Assembly: GCF_006494655.1 (NCBI RefSeq)
Contig: NZ_VHIM01000004.1
Coordinates: forward strand, 327,923-391,922
Source: Arthrobacter agilis
Lineage (GTDB): Bacteria > Actinomycetota > Actinomycetes > Actinomycetales > Micrococcaceae
Length of the DNA: 64,000 nucleotides
Direction of reading: 5' to 3'
Numbering within the stretch: position 1 is the first letter of the stretch; each line of letters begins with the position of its first letter. The notes under the pieces are model-generated. The model was given only the letters and a program-made list of their open reading frames with translations. It searched no databases and was not told where the DNA came from. The position numbers and the translations under genes are program-made. Positions 16,848 through 25,198 of the stretch are shown piece after piece.

Positions 16848-18007
16848 GTGATCGGCTCTCCGCAGGTGGCGGGTTCCCCCGCGAAGCGGTACCAGGAGGG
16901 CAGCGCCGCCCTGAACTCGTCGCGGATGGCGGGGTCCTCAGCCACCGTCCAGTCCACGGCGGCTCCGACCTCGGGCTCCACCTTGTTCCACTCGAACCAG
17001 TTGACCATCCTCAACTCGGGGAAGCGCTCACGGACGGCGGGATCGAACACCTGCGCCCACCAGGCGCGCTTGATGTTGATCGTCCGCAGGTCGCCGATGT
17101 CGTCGGTCACGAGCGCCGCCGTCTCGGGGATGGCCACGGGCTTCCCGTGGCCCACGGCGTAGTCGGCATAGAAGTCCGGGATCATCGAGCCGTCACCGTT
17201 CTTCCCGTTGTAGGTGCCGGTGAGTTGGTCGATGAACTTGCCGTCCTCCGGCATCTCGCTCTCCCCCCAGGGGTAGGTGGAGCCCCAGTGGTAGAGGGAC
17301 ATGCCCACCCAGTCCACGACGTCGTCGCCCGGGTAGTAGGGCGCGTAGGGGTCGTCCGCAGCGGTCAGCTCGCCGTCGGCCGTCGTGTCGAGCGCCTCGA
17401 AGCCATCCGTGCCCGGCAGCGATTCGTAGGTACCACCGGCAAAGGGATAGCCGCCGGCGTAGTTCGGAGCCCACATCATCGCGGATCCGGGGGCCTGCGC
17501 GTGGACGGCGTCGGCCACGCGCCGGAAGGCGGCGATATAGGCGTCAGGCTGCTGACCCCACGGGTACCAGGAGCCGTTCATCTCGTGGGCGAACCGGACG
17601 ATGACCGGGACCCCGTTGGCGTTGAACCGCTCGAGCATGGCGGCGAGATCGTCCGCCCGCTCAGCCGTCACCGGTGCCAGGCCCTGCTGCGGTTCGAGGG
17701 TCAGCAGGAGTATCCCGCCGTCCTGCCGGACCTGCTCCGCCGCGGCGGCGATGAGCTCCGGGTCCTCGTCGGAGAACGGGAAGTCCGCGAAGGAGACCGC
17801 CACCGCCGGGCGTTCACCGAGCTTGTCGGTGTACTCGGCGAGCGTCTCCTTGCCCCATTCGAGATTCACGCCCATGAGCGTGCCGTCCTCCGGTGCGAGA
17901 TGACGGCCGTCGATCGGGTCACACACGACGGCGGCCGGATTGATGTTGCAGGCGCAGAGCGTCAGCAGGAGCAGGGCGACGAGCGCACGGGAGAGGGTTG
18001 AGACCAC
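16844..18007 (-). CDS. GH26-like lipoprotein
   Basis: A 387-residue exported protein. The N terminus MVSTLSRALVALLLLTLCAC gives a signal sequence with lipid-modified Cys20. The mature part is a (beta/alpha)8 hydrolase of the GH26 type (beta-mannanase or related exo-/endo-glycanase): general acid in RFAHEMNGSWYPWG (Glu142) and a likely nucleophile Glu in PVAIPETAAL. It would act on a polysaccharide at the cell surface. A GTG start is supported by TAGATT 6 nt upstream (leaderless). It overlaps DUF2071 downstream by four bases. A second GH26-like protein lies at 44501 with only the active-site blocks in common. Confidence 0.8.
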   Translation of the reverse strand: MVSTLSRALVALLLLTLCACNINPAAVVCDPIDGRHLAPEDGTLMGVNLEWGKETLAEYTDKLGERPAVAVSFADFPFSDEDPELIAAAAEQVRQDGGILLLTLEPQQGLAPVTAERADDLAAMLERFNANGVPVIVRFAHEMNGSWYPWGQQPDAYIAAFRRVADAVHAQAPGSAMMWAPNYAGGYPFAGGTYESLPGTDGFEALDTTADGELTAADDPYAPYYPGDDVVDWVGMSLYHWGSTYPWGESEMPEDGKFIDQLTGTYNGKNGDGSMIPDFYADYAVGHGKPVAIPETAALVTDDIGDLRTINIKRAWWAQVFDPAVRERFPELRMVNWFEWNKVEPEVGAAVDWTVAEDPAIRDEFRAALPSWYRFAGEPATCGEPIT

Positions 18008-18013
18008 CCCGCC

Positions 18014-18019
18014 AATCTA
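18014..18019 (-). promoter_or_regulatory. -10 box for a leaderless GH26-like lipoprotein mRNA
   Basis: TAGATT on the minus strand lies 6 nt from the GTG start at 18007 with no ribosome binding site between them. Confidence 0.5.
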
Positions 18020-18057
18020 CAACCGCAGCGCATCCCCTCCGTCCACCGGCCCGGGCG

Positions 18058-19125
18058 TCAGAAGGCATAGCGGATCCGGCAGTACGGGAGACCCGCAGCC
18101 GCGAGGCGGAGGAACTCGTCGAGGTATCCCCGTTTCTCGTAGGCGATGTACCGCACGTTGGCGAACCCGTTCTGGGAGCGCTTAATCTCCTGCAGGTCGG
18201 GACGCCACAGGATCTCCTCGGCCAGGGGGTGCCAGCCCAGGTTCACCTCGTGCAGTTGCTGGTTGTGCGTGAGGAAGATGACCTCGGCCGCGAGTTGCCG
18301 CTTGGCCGCGGTCGAGAGCGCGGCATCCAGCTGGGCGAAGAGTTCCTGCCACTCCTCCTGCCAGTGCGGCGTGATGATGACCGGCGAGAAGTTCACGTGG
18401 ACCTCGTACCCTGCCTCCACGAAGTCGTTGATGGCTGCGATCCGCTCGGCGACGGGCGTGGTGCGAACATCGAGCATCCGCGCGAGCTTCTCCGGCATCA
18501 GGGAGAACCGGACGCGGGTCTGTCCCCGCGGGTCCCAGGAGAGGAGGTCCCGGTTCACGTACTTCGTGGCGAAGGAGAGCTTGGCCGTGGGCAGGTCGCG
18601 GTAGAGCGAGACGAGATCCTGCACGTTGTCACTGACGAGAGCGTCCACGGAGCAGTCACTGTTCTCCCCGATGTCGTAGACCCACGCGGTGTCATCGCAC
18701 TGATTCGGTTCGAGCTTGATCCCCTGGCGCGCCACATGCCGCTCCAGGTAACCGCTGATCTCCTCGATATTGGCGAACACCGTGATGGGGTTGCTGTAGC
18801 CCTTGTGCCGGGGCACGTAGCAGTAGGCGCACGCCATGGCACAACCATTGGCCGTGGACGGCGCGATGAAGTCCGCGGACCGGCCGTTCGGTTTCGCCGT
18901 GAGGGATTTCTTGACGCCGACCACGAGGGCCTCCGTCTTGATGCGCACCCATCGGTTCACGTTCGCCTCGTCCCCGCTCAACTCGGGGATGCGCCAATGG
19001 CTCGCCACCTCGACGACGTCCGCCTGCGGCCAGCGGGCCAGGATCTCCTGGCCTCTGGGAAGTGCTGCTGCTGCCGGCTCCACATAGATGCGACTGATCT
19101 GGAGCAGCTTGTCGGCCTGAAGCAT
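18058..19125 (-). CDS. Spore photoproduct lyase-like radical SAM protein
   Basis: A 355-residue radical SAM enzyme resembling SplB, the direct-reversal repair enzyme for the spore photoproduct in UV-irradiated DNA. The radical SAM triad is in NGCAMACAYCYVPRH (CxxxCxxC). Family blocks include GYSNPITVFANIEE and NFSPVIITPHWQEEW. A Cys in GENSDCSVDAL lies where SplB has its hydrogen-donating Cys, an alignment made by eye. ATG 19125 is preferred over one 12 bp upstream because AGAGG lies 4-5 nt before it. The host does not look like an endospore former, so the substrate may differ. It is 50 bp upstream of the GH26-like gene on the same strand. Confidence 0.85.
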   Translation of the reverse strand: MLQADKLLQISRIYVEPAAAALPRGQEILARWPQADVVEVASHWRIPELSGDEANVNRWVRIKTEALVVGVKKSLTAKPNGRSADFIAPSTANGCAMACAYCYVPRHKGYSNPITVFANIEEISGYLERHVARQGIKLEPNQCDDTAWVYDIGENSDCSVDALVSDNVQDLVSLYRDLPTAKLSFATKYVNRDLLSWDPRGQTRVRFSLMPEKLARMLDVRTTPVAERIAAINDFVEAGYEVHVNFSPVIITPHWQEEWQELFAQLDAALSTAAKRQLAAEVIFLTHNQQLHEVNLGWHPLAEEILWRPDLQEIKRSQNGFANVRYIAYEKRGYLDEFLRLAAAGLPYCRIRYAF

Positions 19126-19278
19126 GGGACCTCTCATCGCGGGGCGAAGACTTCACGGTACCGAGCACCACCGACACTTCCCGACGGCGGTGAGGCCCGC
19201 GGGGAGTGCTTCCCTCTCCAGCGAGCGCGCGAACTGTTGGTACCCTGAGAGCCGGAAGATCGGGAGGAGGACGCGACG

Positions 19279-19491
19279 ATGACCGGCAAGGAACCGTTCT
19301 CCGCCCGCTTCATGAAGGCCACCGGCAAGCTGCGCATGTTCTTCGGGCCTGCGCAGGGCGGCTCGACCGAGGGCCCTGTGGTCTATGTCGATGACGAGGC
19401 GCACCGGCGGCGCCAGGCCGAACTCCAGCAGTGGACCGTCGTGCGGAATGCGGACGGCTCCACCTATCTGAAGCCCCGGAAAGAGCCGTAG
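19279..19491 (+). CDS. Small basic protein, 70 residues
   Basis: A 70-residue protein with a strong GGGAGGAGG upstream of its ATG. Its first half is basic and Phe-rich (FSARFMKATGKLRMFFGPAQ), and its second half is polar (EAHRRRQAELQQWTVVRNADGSTYLKPRKEP). No membrane segment or known motif is seen. Similar short proteins with this charge pattern are common in Arthrobacter-like genomes; the function is unknown. Confidence 0.7.
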   Translation: MTGKEPFSARFMKATGKLRMFFGPAQGGSTEGPVVYVDDEAHRRRQAELQQWTVVRNADGSTYLKPRKEP

Positions 19492-19668
19492 GGCCGGGCG
19501 AACAGCACCCTCTGCACAGAACCGGTGAAAATACCGGGGAATTTGCGTATATCCTGCGTCGATCGCATGGGGTATGGCCTATTTCGAGTGGCAGACTGAT
19601 CCTGTCAATGCTTGATCGCCCGCGGGGACGCATGGGCGCCATTGCACTCCAGGAAAAGGTCTCACATC

Positions 19669-20031
19669 ATGACTGCACAACGCCCTCCTGCTATGGTCCG
19701 CACGGACGACGCAGGTCTGCCGCGCACCACGCTCCTCGTGATGCCCGGTGGACAGAATGCCCGTGGGATGGGCGCCCTGGCCGAATCCCTCGCACACGAG
19801 ACCGACGGCCTGCTCGAGACCCTCGAGGTCACGATCGCCCGCCTCGCCCTCGCGCACCGCTCCTGCGTCCTGGATCCCGAGGGTCAGACCATGGACGACG
19901 ACGCCTTCGCGTGGGTTCAGCAGTGCCTCGAGGACATCTCCGCGACATTGCGGGGGCTCTCGCTCGGCCGCGCGGACCTGACAGCGTTCGAGGCCGATGT
20001 GCCCGTCCGGGCCCTCACCGGGCTGGCCTGA
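19669..20031 (+). CDS. Uncharacterised 120-residue protein
   Basis: A 120-residue, mostly helical soluble protein starting at ATG 19669, with AGGAAAAGG about 10 nt upstream. It contains TTLLVMPGGQNARGMGALAESLAHE and ETLEVTIARLALAHRSCVLDPEGQTMDDDAF. No family is recognised. A strong hairpin terminator follows 20 bp after the stop and is shared with the convergent glycosylase-like gene. Confidence 0.65.
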   Translation: MTAQRPPAMVRTDDAGLPRTTLLVMPGGQNARGMGALAESLAHETDGLLETLEVTIARLALAHRSCVLDPEGQTMDDDAFAWVQQCLEDISATLRGLSLGRADLTAFEADVPVRALTGLA

Positions 20032-20050
20032 CCGCCCGGCTTTTCCATGG

Positions 20051-20076
20051 CTGCCCGGCCCCGAGGGGCCGGGCAG
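20051..20076. terminator. Bidirectional hairpin terminator
   Basis: CTGCCCGGCC and GGCCGGGCAG form a perfect 10-bp stem with a 6-base loop between two convergent genes. TTTT immediately to the left supplies a U-tract for leftward transcription. Confidence 0.8.
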
Positions 20077-20081
20077 ACCAG

Positions 20082-20726
20082 CTAGATGGACTGGCGGGCG
20101 CGGATCCCCGCGCGTCCCATCGCATCGGTGTAGGCGGACTGGATGTCCTTCAACCAGAGTTCCTGGTTCGCGGGAGTTCCCTTGAACGCGCGTTCCCCCG
20201 GGGACCGGACCTCGTAGATCTTGAAACCGCGCTTGACGATCGCCCGGTTCTCCAGCTTCATCAGCCTGCGGGCGGCCTTGTGCGCGTCGGCACCGTGCGC
20301 CACCAGCGCGGAGGCGCGCGGAACCTGCTGCAGGAACGTGAGCAGGGGCTTCACGCCGTCGGAGATCTGGTCCATCGTCAGTGCTCGCTCCTTGCCTTCC
20401 GGCAGGTACCACGGGTGCGCGTTCCACGGCATGACCGCGTCGGGGCGCAGGCCCACGGCCTCGTAGATGCCAGCCATCCGCACCGAGCTGGGGTCGTCGT
20501 TCTCGAACGAGACGAAGCCCGAGGGCAATGATGCTCCCGGGCTGGAGAAGAGACTGACGATCTTGCAACCGTCGACATCGTGGATGGGGTCGATGTACGG
20601 CACCGCTGATCCCGGCTTGGACTCGGCCAGGGTGTCACAGAGCCGGTTCACGTCCTCGATCTGTGGATCGTAGCGTTGTTCCCATTGCTGGGCCCGATAC
20701 GTGGGGTCTGCCATGCGCTGTACCAA
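20082..20726 (-). CDS. Uracil-DNA-glycosylase-superfamily-like protein
   Basis: A 214-residue protein with features of the uracil-DNA glycosylase fold: KIVSLFSSPGASLPSGFVSFENDDPSS early, then MPWNAHPWYLP (about 97-107), and SALVAHGADAHKAARR. The motifs are diverged, so glycosylase activity is uncertain; a nucleic-acid or nucleotide-binding role is also possible. A TTG start at 20726 is chosen because AGGAGG lies 7 nt upstream; the ATG 12 bp downstream is too far (19 nt) from it. The adjacent sugar operon on the same strand ends 117 bp upstream, so this gene is probably separate. Confidence 0.65.
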   Translation of the reverse strand: MVQRMADPTYRAQQWEQRYDPQIEDVNRLCDTLAESKPGSAVPYIDPIHDVDGCKIVSLFSSPGASLPSGFVSFENDDPSSVRMAGIYEAVGLRPDAVMPWNAHPWYLPEGKERALTMDQISDGVKPLLTFLQQVPRASALVAHGADAHKAARRLMKLENRAIVKRGFKIYEVRSPGERAFKGTPANQELWLKDIQSAYTDAMGRAGIRARQSI

Positions 20727-20842
20727 TATTTCGCCTCCTCGCGAACTGCGCCAGAGGTGGCGCGAACGTGTTCGCTGCCTTCCAGCCTACGCCAGTCCGC
20801 CGCGGGGCTCCCCGAGGCCGGGCGCAGCCCATCGCCGGCGCG

Positions 20843-21889
20843 CTACGCCTCGAGCGCGCCGGCCCAGAGGTTGATGTCGGACTCGACGGCGAATTCGTCG
20901 ATCGCGTGCAGCTCCTCGGCCGTGAAGGCGAGGTTCTGCACGGCCGCGAGGCTGTCCTCGAGCTGCCGGACACTCGAGGCGCCGATGAGCGCCGAGGTGA
21001 CCGGCGTCCCCCTGGTCCGGGGACGGAGCACCCAGGCGATCGCCATCTGCGCGAGGCTCTGCCCGCGACCCTCGGCGATACCGTTGAGGCCCCTGATGCG
21101 GCGCAGGTTCTCCTCACTGAGCTGCCCGGCGTCGAGTGACGAGTCAGCCGCAGCGCGCGAATCGTCGGGGATGCCGTCGAGGTACTTGCTGGTGAGCAGG
21201 CCCTGGGCGAGGGGGGAGAACGCGATGGAACCCGCGCCGGTCTGCTCGAGCGCCTCGTACAGATTCGGCTCACCCTCCTCCGTCCAGCGGTTGAGCATCG
21301 AGTAGGAGGGCTGATGGATGAGCAGCGGCGTGCCGAGATCCGCCAGGATCGCCGCAGCTTCCACCGTGCGCTGCGGCGAGTACGAGCTGATTCCCGCATA
21401 CAGGGCCCGCCCGGAACGGACCGCGGTATCGAGCGCACCCATCGTCTCCTCCAGCGGCGTCCCAGGATCCGGCCGGTGGCTGTAGAAGATGTCCACATAA
21501 TCCAGGCCCATCCGCTCCAGCGACTGATCAAGACTCGCCAGCAGATACTTGCGGGACCCGAAATTCCCGTACGGACCCGGCCACATGTCGTACCCGGCCT
21601 TGCTGGAAATCACGAGCTCGTCACGGAACGGCCGGAAATCATCCCGCAGATGCCGACCGAAATTCGTCTCCGCACTCCCGTACGGCGGACCGTAATTATT
21701 CGCCAGATCAAAGTGCGTGACACCGAGATCAAACGCACGACGCAGGATCTCCCGCTGCACACCGAAGGACCTGTCATCCCCGAAGTTGTGCCACAGACCC
21801 AACGACACAGCAGGCAACAGCAAACCACTCCTGCCCACCCGGCGATAAGGCATCGAGTCATAACGGTCTTCTGCAGGGTGGAAGGTCAT
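20843..21889 (-). CDS. Aldo/keto reductase, YghZ (GPR)-type
   Basis: A 348-residue NADPH-dependent reductase closely matching E. coli YghZ, an L-glyceraldehyde-3-phosphate and methylglyoxal reductase. Shared blocks include LSLGLWHNFGDD-type opening, THFDLANNYGPPYGSAE (Tyr), SSKAGYDMWPGPYG (Lys), YVDIFYSHRPD (His) and LIHQPSYSMLNRW. The ATG at 21889 gives an N terminus (HPAEDRYDSMPYR) that lines up with YghZ; an upstream in-frame GTG does not. It is the third gene of an operon with a sugar-phosphate isomerase-like protein and a Gfo/Idh/MocA dehydrogenase. Here it may act on a sugar aldehyde instead of being a pure detoxifier. Confidence 0.92.
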   Translation of the reverse strand: MTFHPAEDRYDSMPYRRVGRSGLLLPAVSLGLWHNFGDDRSFGVQREILRRAFDLGVTHFDLANNYGPPYGSAETNFGRHLRDDFRPFRDELVISSKAGYDMWPGPYGNFGSRKYLLASLDQSLERMGLDYVDIFYSHRPDPGTPLEETMGALDTAVRSGRALYAGISSYSPQRTVEAAAILADLGTPLLIHQPSYSMLNRWTEEGEPNLYEALEQTGAGSIAFSPLAQGLLTSKYLDGIPDDSRAAADSSLDAGQLSEENLRRIRGLNGIAEGRGQSLAQMAIAWVLRPRTRGTPVTSALIGASSVRQLEDSLAAVQNLAFTAEELHAIDEFAVESDINLWAGALEA

Positions 21890-21954
21890 GGTGTCATCCG
21901 TTCGGTCGGCGGTCTGGCAAGGAGACACCGCGGCAGGCCGCGGCGCCTCGGGGA

Positions 21955-23094
21955 TCAGGAAAGGGTGGAGACGTGCGGGTCCCAGTCCTCCGGCAGCGGC
22001 TCGGCGGCCGTAGCCGTACTCGACAGCGTGACGAACTCCCCCGTGGCGATGCTCTCGGAGATCGATACCATCGCGTCGAGCACGTGATACGCCGTCTCGC
22101 CCTGCGCACGATGCGGGCGCCCCGCACGCAGTGCCCGCGCCATCTCGAGGACGCCGCTGCCGCGCGTCGACGTCGCGCCGATGGCGGGGATCACCTCGGC
22201 GTCGTCCGAACCGCGGCGGGTCAGGGTGAGGTGGCCCGTGAACTCGTTCGGATCGGGGAAGGCGAGTGTGCCCTCGGTCCCGGTGACCTCCACGAAGCCT
22301 GCGCGCTTCACCGGCGAGTCGAAACTGAAGATGCTCTGCGAAGACTCGCCGTTGGCGAACTGCGCGATCGCACTGACGTGCGACGGCACGGTGACGTCGA
22401 AGACCTCGCCGGCCCTGGGGCCTGAGCCGATGGTGCGCGTCGCCCTGGACGTGGAGCCGAGGCCCGCGACCTTGGTGATGGCGCCGAACGTCTGTACCAG
22501 GGTAGTCAGGTAGTAGGGGCCGATGTCGAAAAGCGGGCCGGCGCCCTCCTGGAAGAGGAAGGCGGGGTTCGGATGCCAGGATTCGGGGCCGGGCGACTGC
22601 ATCAGGGTGAGCGCCGTCAGGGGTACCCCGATGTCGCCGCGTGCCACGAGCCGCAACGCGGTCTGGAGGCCCGTTCCGAGGAAGGTGTCCGGTGCGCAGC
22701 CGAGGCGGACACCGGCGGCGTCGGCCGTCTTCAGGAGCCCGATGCCGCTCTCGCGGTCGAGGGAGAAGGGTTTCTCGCTCCAGACGTGCTTGCCAGCGGC
22801 GACCGCGGCGGTGGCCACCTCGACGTGCGCCGCGGGAATCGTCAGATTGACCACGATCTCCACGTCGGGGTGGTTCAGGGCATCCTGCACGCCTCCGGAG
22901 GCGGCCACGCCGAACTCCGCTGCGCGTGCCGCAGCGACCTCCTCGAACATGTCGGCGACGATGTGCACCGTCAGGTCGGGGAAGCTCGTGAGGTTGGTGA
23001 GGTATTCCTTGCTGATGACGCCGGCGCCGATGACCGCGACGCCGACGGGTCCACTACGGCGCTCCGCCGCGGGCCCGGTGGTATCCGCGCTCAT
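21955..23094 (-). CDS. Gfo/Idh/MocA-family oxidoreductase
   Basis: A 379-residue NAD(P)-dependent sugar or polyol dehydrogenase. The Rossmann motif is VGVAVIGAGVISKEYL (about 17-32). The family-defining EKP appears in HVWSEKPFSLD (about 129-139), and the C-terminal beta-sheet domain carries the substrate site, with the family-type Asp/His region at FDIGPYYLTTL. The ATG overlaps the isomerase stop as ATGA and has AAGGAGG upstream, so the pair is coupled. The substrate is probably an inositol-like or oxidised sugar, not determinable here. Regulation is by the divergent LacI protein. Confidence 0.9.
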   Translation of the reverse strand: MSADTTGPAAERRSGPVGVAVIGAGVISKEYLTNLTSFPDLTVHIVADMFEEVAAARAAEFGVAASGGVQDALNHPDVEIVVNLTIPAAHVEVATAAVAAGKHVWSEKPFSLDRESGIGLLKTADAAGVRLGCAPDTFLGTGLQTALRLVARGDIGVPLTALTLMQSPGPESWHPNPAFLFQEGAGPLFDIGPYYLTTLVQTFGAITKVAGLGSTSRATRTIGSGPRAGEVFDVTVPSHVSAIAQFANGESSQSIFSFDSPVKRAGFVEVTGTEGTLAFPDPNEFTGHLTLTRRGSDDAEVIPAIGATSTRGSGVLEMARALRAGRPHRAQGETAYHVLDAMVSISESIATGEFVTLSSTATAAEPLPEDWDPHVSTLS

Positions 23095-23825
23095 TTCTTC
23101 CCCTCCTTCAGGTAGGCCAGGCTGTCGGCGACCGCAGTGAAGACATCGCCGTCGAAATCATCGAGCTCCACGACGGCGGCCTCGAGCCCGGGAGCGGCAC
23201 CGAGAACGTCCCAGACACGCATGGCGCCCCGTCCTACCGCCACCTGTTCCTTGTCGTTCCTGGTGAGCGGGCCGTCCTTGATATGGACGAAGCGCACGCG
23301 GTCGCCGAGGCGGCCCAGGAGTTCCACGGGGTCCTCGCCTCCGACAGCGGCCCAGTAGGTGTCCACCTCGAGGACGACCTCCGGATCCAGATGGCGTGCG
23401 AGGACCTCGAGGGCGGACGAGCCGTCGATACGCTCCTCGAGCTCGAATTCGTGGTTGTGGTAGCCGACCGTGATGCCGTATCCGGCGCCCTTCGTCGCCG
23501 CCGCGTTGAGCGCTTCGGCCGTCGCTCTGATGTCGGCCTCGGACGTCCAGTGCCGGCGCTCCACGTGGGGGTCGATCACGGTGCCGATCCCGAGGGTTCG
23601 GGCGGCTTCGAAGATCTCGTCCTGGTCGTCGCGGAGCAGGGGCGCATGACCGGACGGTGCGCTGAGGCCGTTGGCCGCGAGTGCTTCGGCGAGCTCCTGT
23701 GCGGTCGCCACGAAGTTGTAGGGCTCCACGGCCGTGTAGCCGAGTTCCGCGACTCTCCGGATGGTGCGGGGCAGATCCTCCGCCATCGCTGTCCGCAGTG
23801 TGTAGAGCTGGAGTGAATAGGTCAC
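23091..23825 (-). CDS. Sugar phosphate isomerase/epimerase (TIM-barrel)
   Basis: A 244-residue xylose-isomerase-like TIM-barrel protein of the IolE/hydroxypyruvate isomerase group. It starts SLQLYTLRTAM and has YTAVEPYNF, the metal-binding Glu and His of GITVGYHNHEFELEE (about 125-139), LEVDTYWAAVGGEDP and VRFVHIKDG. The start is GTG with GAGGAG 7 nt upstream. It is the first gene of a three-gene operon with a Gfo/Idh/MocA dehydrogenase and an aldo-keto reductase. A perfect palindromic operator lies 33 bp upstream. Confidence 0.9.
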   Translation of the reverse strand: MTYSLQLYTLRTAMAEDLPRTIRRVAELGYTAVEPYNFVATAQELAEALAANGLSAPSGHAPLLRDDQDEIFEAARTLGIGTVIDPHVERRHWTSEADIRATAEALNAAATKGAGYGITVGYHNHEFELEERIDGSSALEVLARHLDPEVVLEVDTYWAAVGGEDPVELLGRLGDRVRFVHIKDGPLTRNDKEQVAVGRGAMRVWDVLGAAPGLEAAVVELDDFDGDVFTAVADSLAYLKEGKK

Positions 23826-23857
23826 GGGGGTTCTCCTCGCTGAGAAAAGGCGGCGTA

Positions 23858-23871
23858 CTGAACCGGTTCAG
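23858..23871. promoter_or_regulatory. Perfect 14-bp palindromic operator (LacI type)
   Basis: CTGAACCGGTTCAG is a perfect palindrome with the central CG dinucleotide typical of LacI/GalR operators. It lies between the LacI-family regulator and the divergent sugar operon, close to the operon start. It is the likely binding site of the regulator. Confidence 0.85.
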
Positions 23872-23925
23872 ATACTAGGAAGAACCTAGGGGATAGCGAG
23901 GGGCCGGTCAAGGAAAACCTGAGGC

Positions 23926-23931
23926 TATTGT
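23926..23931 (+). promoter_or_regulatory. -10-like box before lacI-type gene
   Basis: TATTGT is followed by 7 nt and the ATG at 23939, fitting a leaderless start. It competes with the alternative reading that GAGG at 23921-23924 serves a GTG start at 23930. Confidence 0.35.
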
Positions 23932-23938
23932 GTTAGCC

Positions 23939-24958
23939 ATGGCCAAGGAAACCATCGCCGGTCTGGCGAAGAGGCTGGGCATTTCGAAGGCATCCGTCTC
24001 CTATGCCCTGAACGGTCAGCCGGGTGTCAGCGAGGTGACACGGCGCCGTGTCCTCGACCTGGCCGAGGAACTGGACTGGTATCCCAGCTCCTCGGCGCGT
24101 GCTCTCTCCCGCTCCCGCGCGGGGGCGGTCGGCATGGTGCTGTCCGCCGATCCGCTGCTCATCGGCACCGAGCCCTACTACATGGGACTCCTGGCCGGGA
24201 TCGAGTCCGCCCTCGCGGAGGGAGACATGGCCCTGATGCTGCGCATGGTGGGCAAGGACCCGCTCCAGGAACACGCCATCTACGAGCGCTGGTCCGGTGA
24301 GCGCAAGGTCGACGGCGTGCTCCTGTTCGACCACCTGCACGACGATCCGAGGCCCGCCCTCCTCGAACGGCTGGGGCTCCCGTTCGTCCTGCACAGCGCG
24401 CCCGAATCCGCCCGCCCCACATCTTTCTCCGGAACCACGACGGACCATGATTCCGATTCCGCGAGGATCGTCGACCACCTGCACGCGACGGGGCACCGGT
24501 CCATCGCGCACGTCTCCGGCCCCCACTCGTTCGTGCACGAGGAAGAGCGCATCCGCGGCGTCCGCGAGCGGGCCGACGGGTACGGCATGACGGTGGTGCA
24601 GTACGAGGGGAGCTACGCGCTCGAGGCAGGACACGACGCCATCGCCCTGCTCCTACGGGCTGCTTCCGCACCGCCCATCAGCGCCGTGGTGCTCGGTAAC
24701 GACCTCATGTCGATGGGCGCCCTCCTCGCCCTGCGTGAGCTCGGGCTGCGGTGCCCGGAGGACGTCGCGATCGTGAGCTGGGACGACTCCCTCCATTGCC
24801 AGCTCGCCTCGCCGTCGGTCACTGCACTGTCCCGCAACACCGTCCTGCAGGGCAGGGTGGCAGCCGAACTCCTGCTCCTGCTCCTCGACTCGGGGACGCT
24901 GCAGACCCGGTCCATGCCGAGCAGCGAGCTGGTGGTGCGGGCGAGCACCGGGGGCTGA
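23939..24958 (+). CDS. LacI-family transcriptional regulator
   Basis: A 339-residue repressor with an N-terminal helix-turn-helix (TIAGLAKRLGISKASVSYALNGQPGVSEVTRRRVLDLAEEL, in pieces over about 4-45), a hinge helix SARALSRSRAG, and a periplasmic-binding-like effector domain to the C terminus (AIVSWDDSLHCQLASPSVTAL). The start could be ATG 23939 (canonical MAKETIAGLAKRLG) or GTG 23930; the first is taken. It is divergent from the isomerase-dehydrogenase-reductase operon, with a perfect palindrome between them, so it probably represses that operon until a sugar-type inducer binds, and itself. Confidence 0.92.
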   Translation: MAKETIAGLAKRLGISKASVSYALNGQPGVSEVTRRRVLDLAEELDWYPSSSARALSRSRAGAVGMVLSADPLLIGTEPYYMGLLAGIESALAEGDMALMLRMVGKDPLQEHAIYERWSGERKVDGVLLFDHLHDDPRPALLERLGLPFVLHSAPESARPTSFSGTTTDHDSDSARIVDHLHATGHRSIAHVSGPHSFVHEEERIRGVRERADGYGMTVVQYEGSYALEAGHDAIALLLRAASAPPISAVVLGNDLMSMGALLALRELGLRCPEDVAIVSWDDSLHCQLASPSVTALSRNTVLQGRVAAELLLLLLDSGTLQTRSMPSSELVVRASTGG

Positions 24959-25123
24959 CGCCGACCACCGCTACACCGCCCGCTCGTCGGCCTGGTCACC
25001 GGCCTCCTGTCCCTGCTACTGGGCCTGACCCTGCTCGCCGCACCCGTGCTCGGACATGCAGGTGGAGGAGAAACCGCGGCACGGAGCTGTGTCGCAATTT
25101 CTCCCCCGGCTCGCGCTCGCTAG
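24959..25123 (+). other. Open in-frame stretch after the lacI stop, with one membrane-helix-like segment
   Basis: Directly after the TGA of the regulator the same frame stays open for 54 codons to a TAG. It encodes a hydrophobic run (VGLVTGLLSLLLGLTLLAAPV) flanked by Arg/His. There is no start codon or ribosome binding site of its own before the hydrophobic part. It may be a remnant of a lost membrane protein gene or chance. The final TAG begins TAGTCT, a possible -10 for the following ATP-grasp gene. Confidence 0.3.
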
Positions 25124-25198
25124 TCTGGGGAAGGGCAGTTCTGCCCCGACGACCGTCGCGGTGATCGGGGAGCCGCGGGCCGATCTATCGAGGTACCC

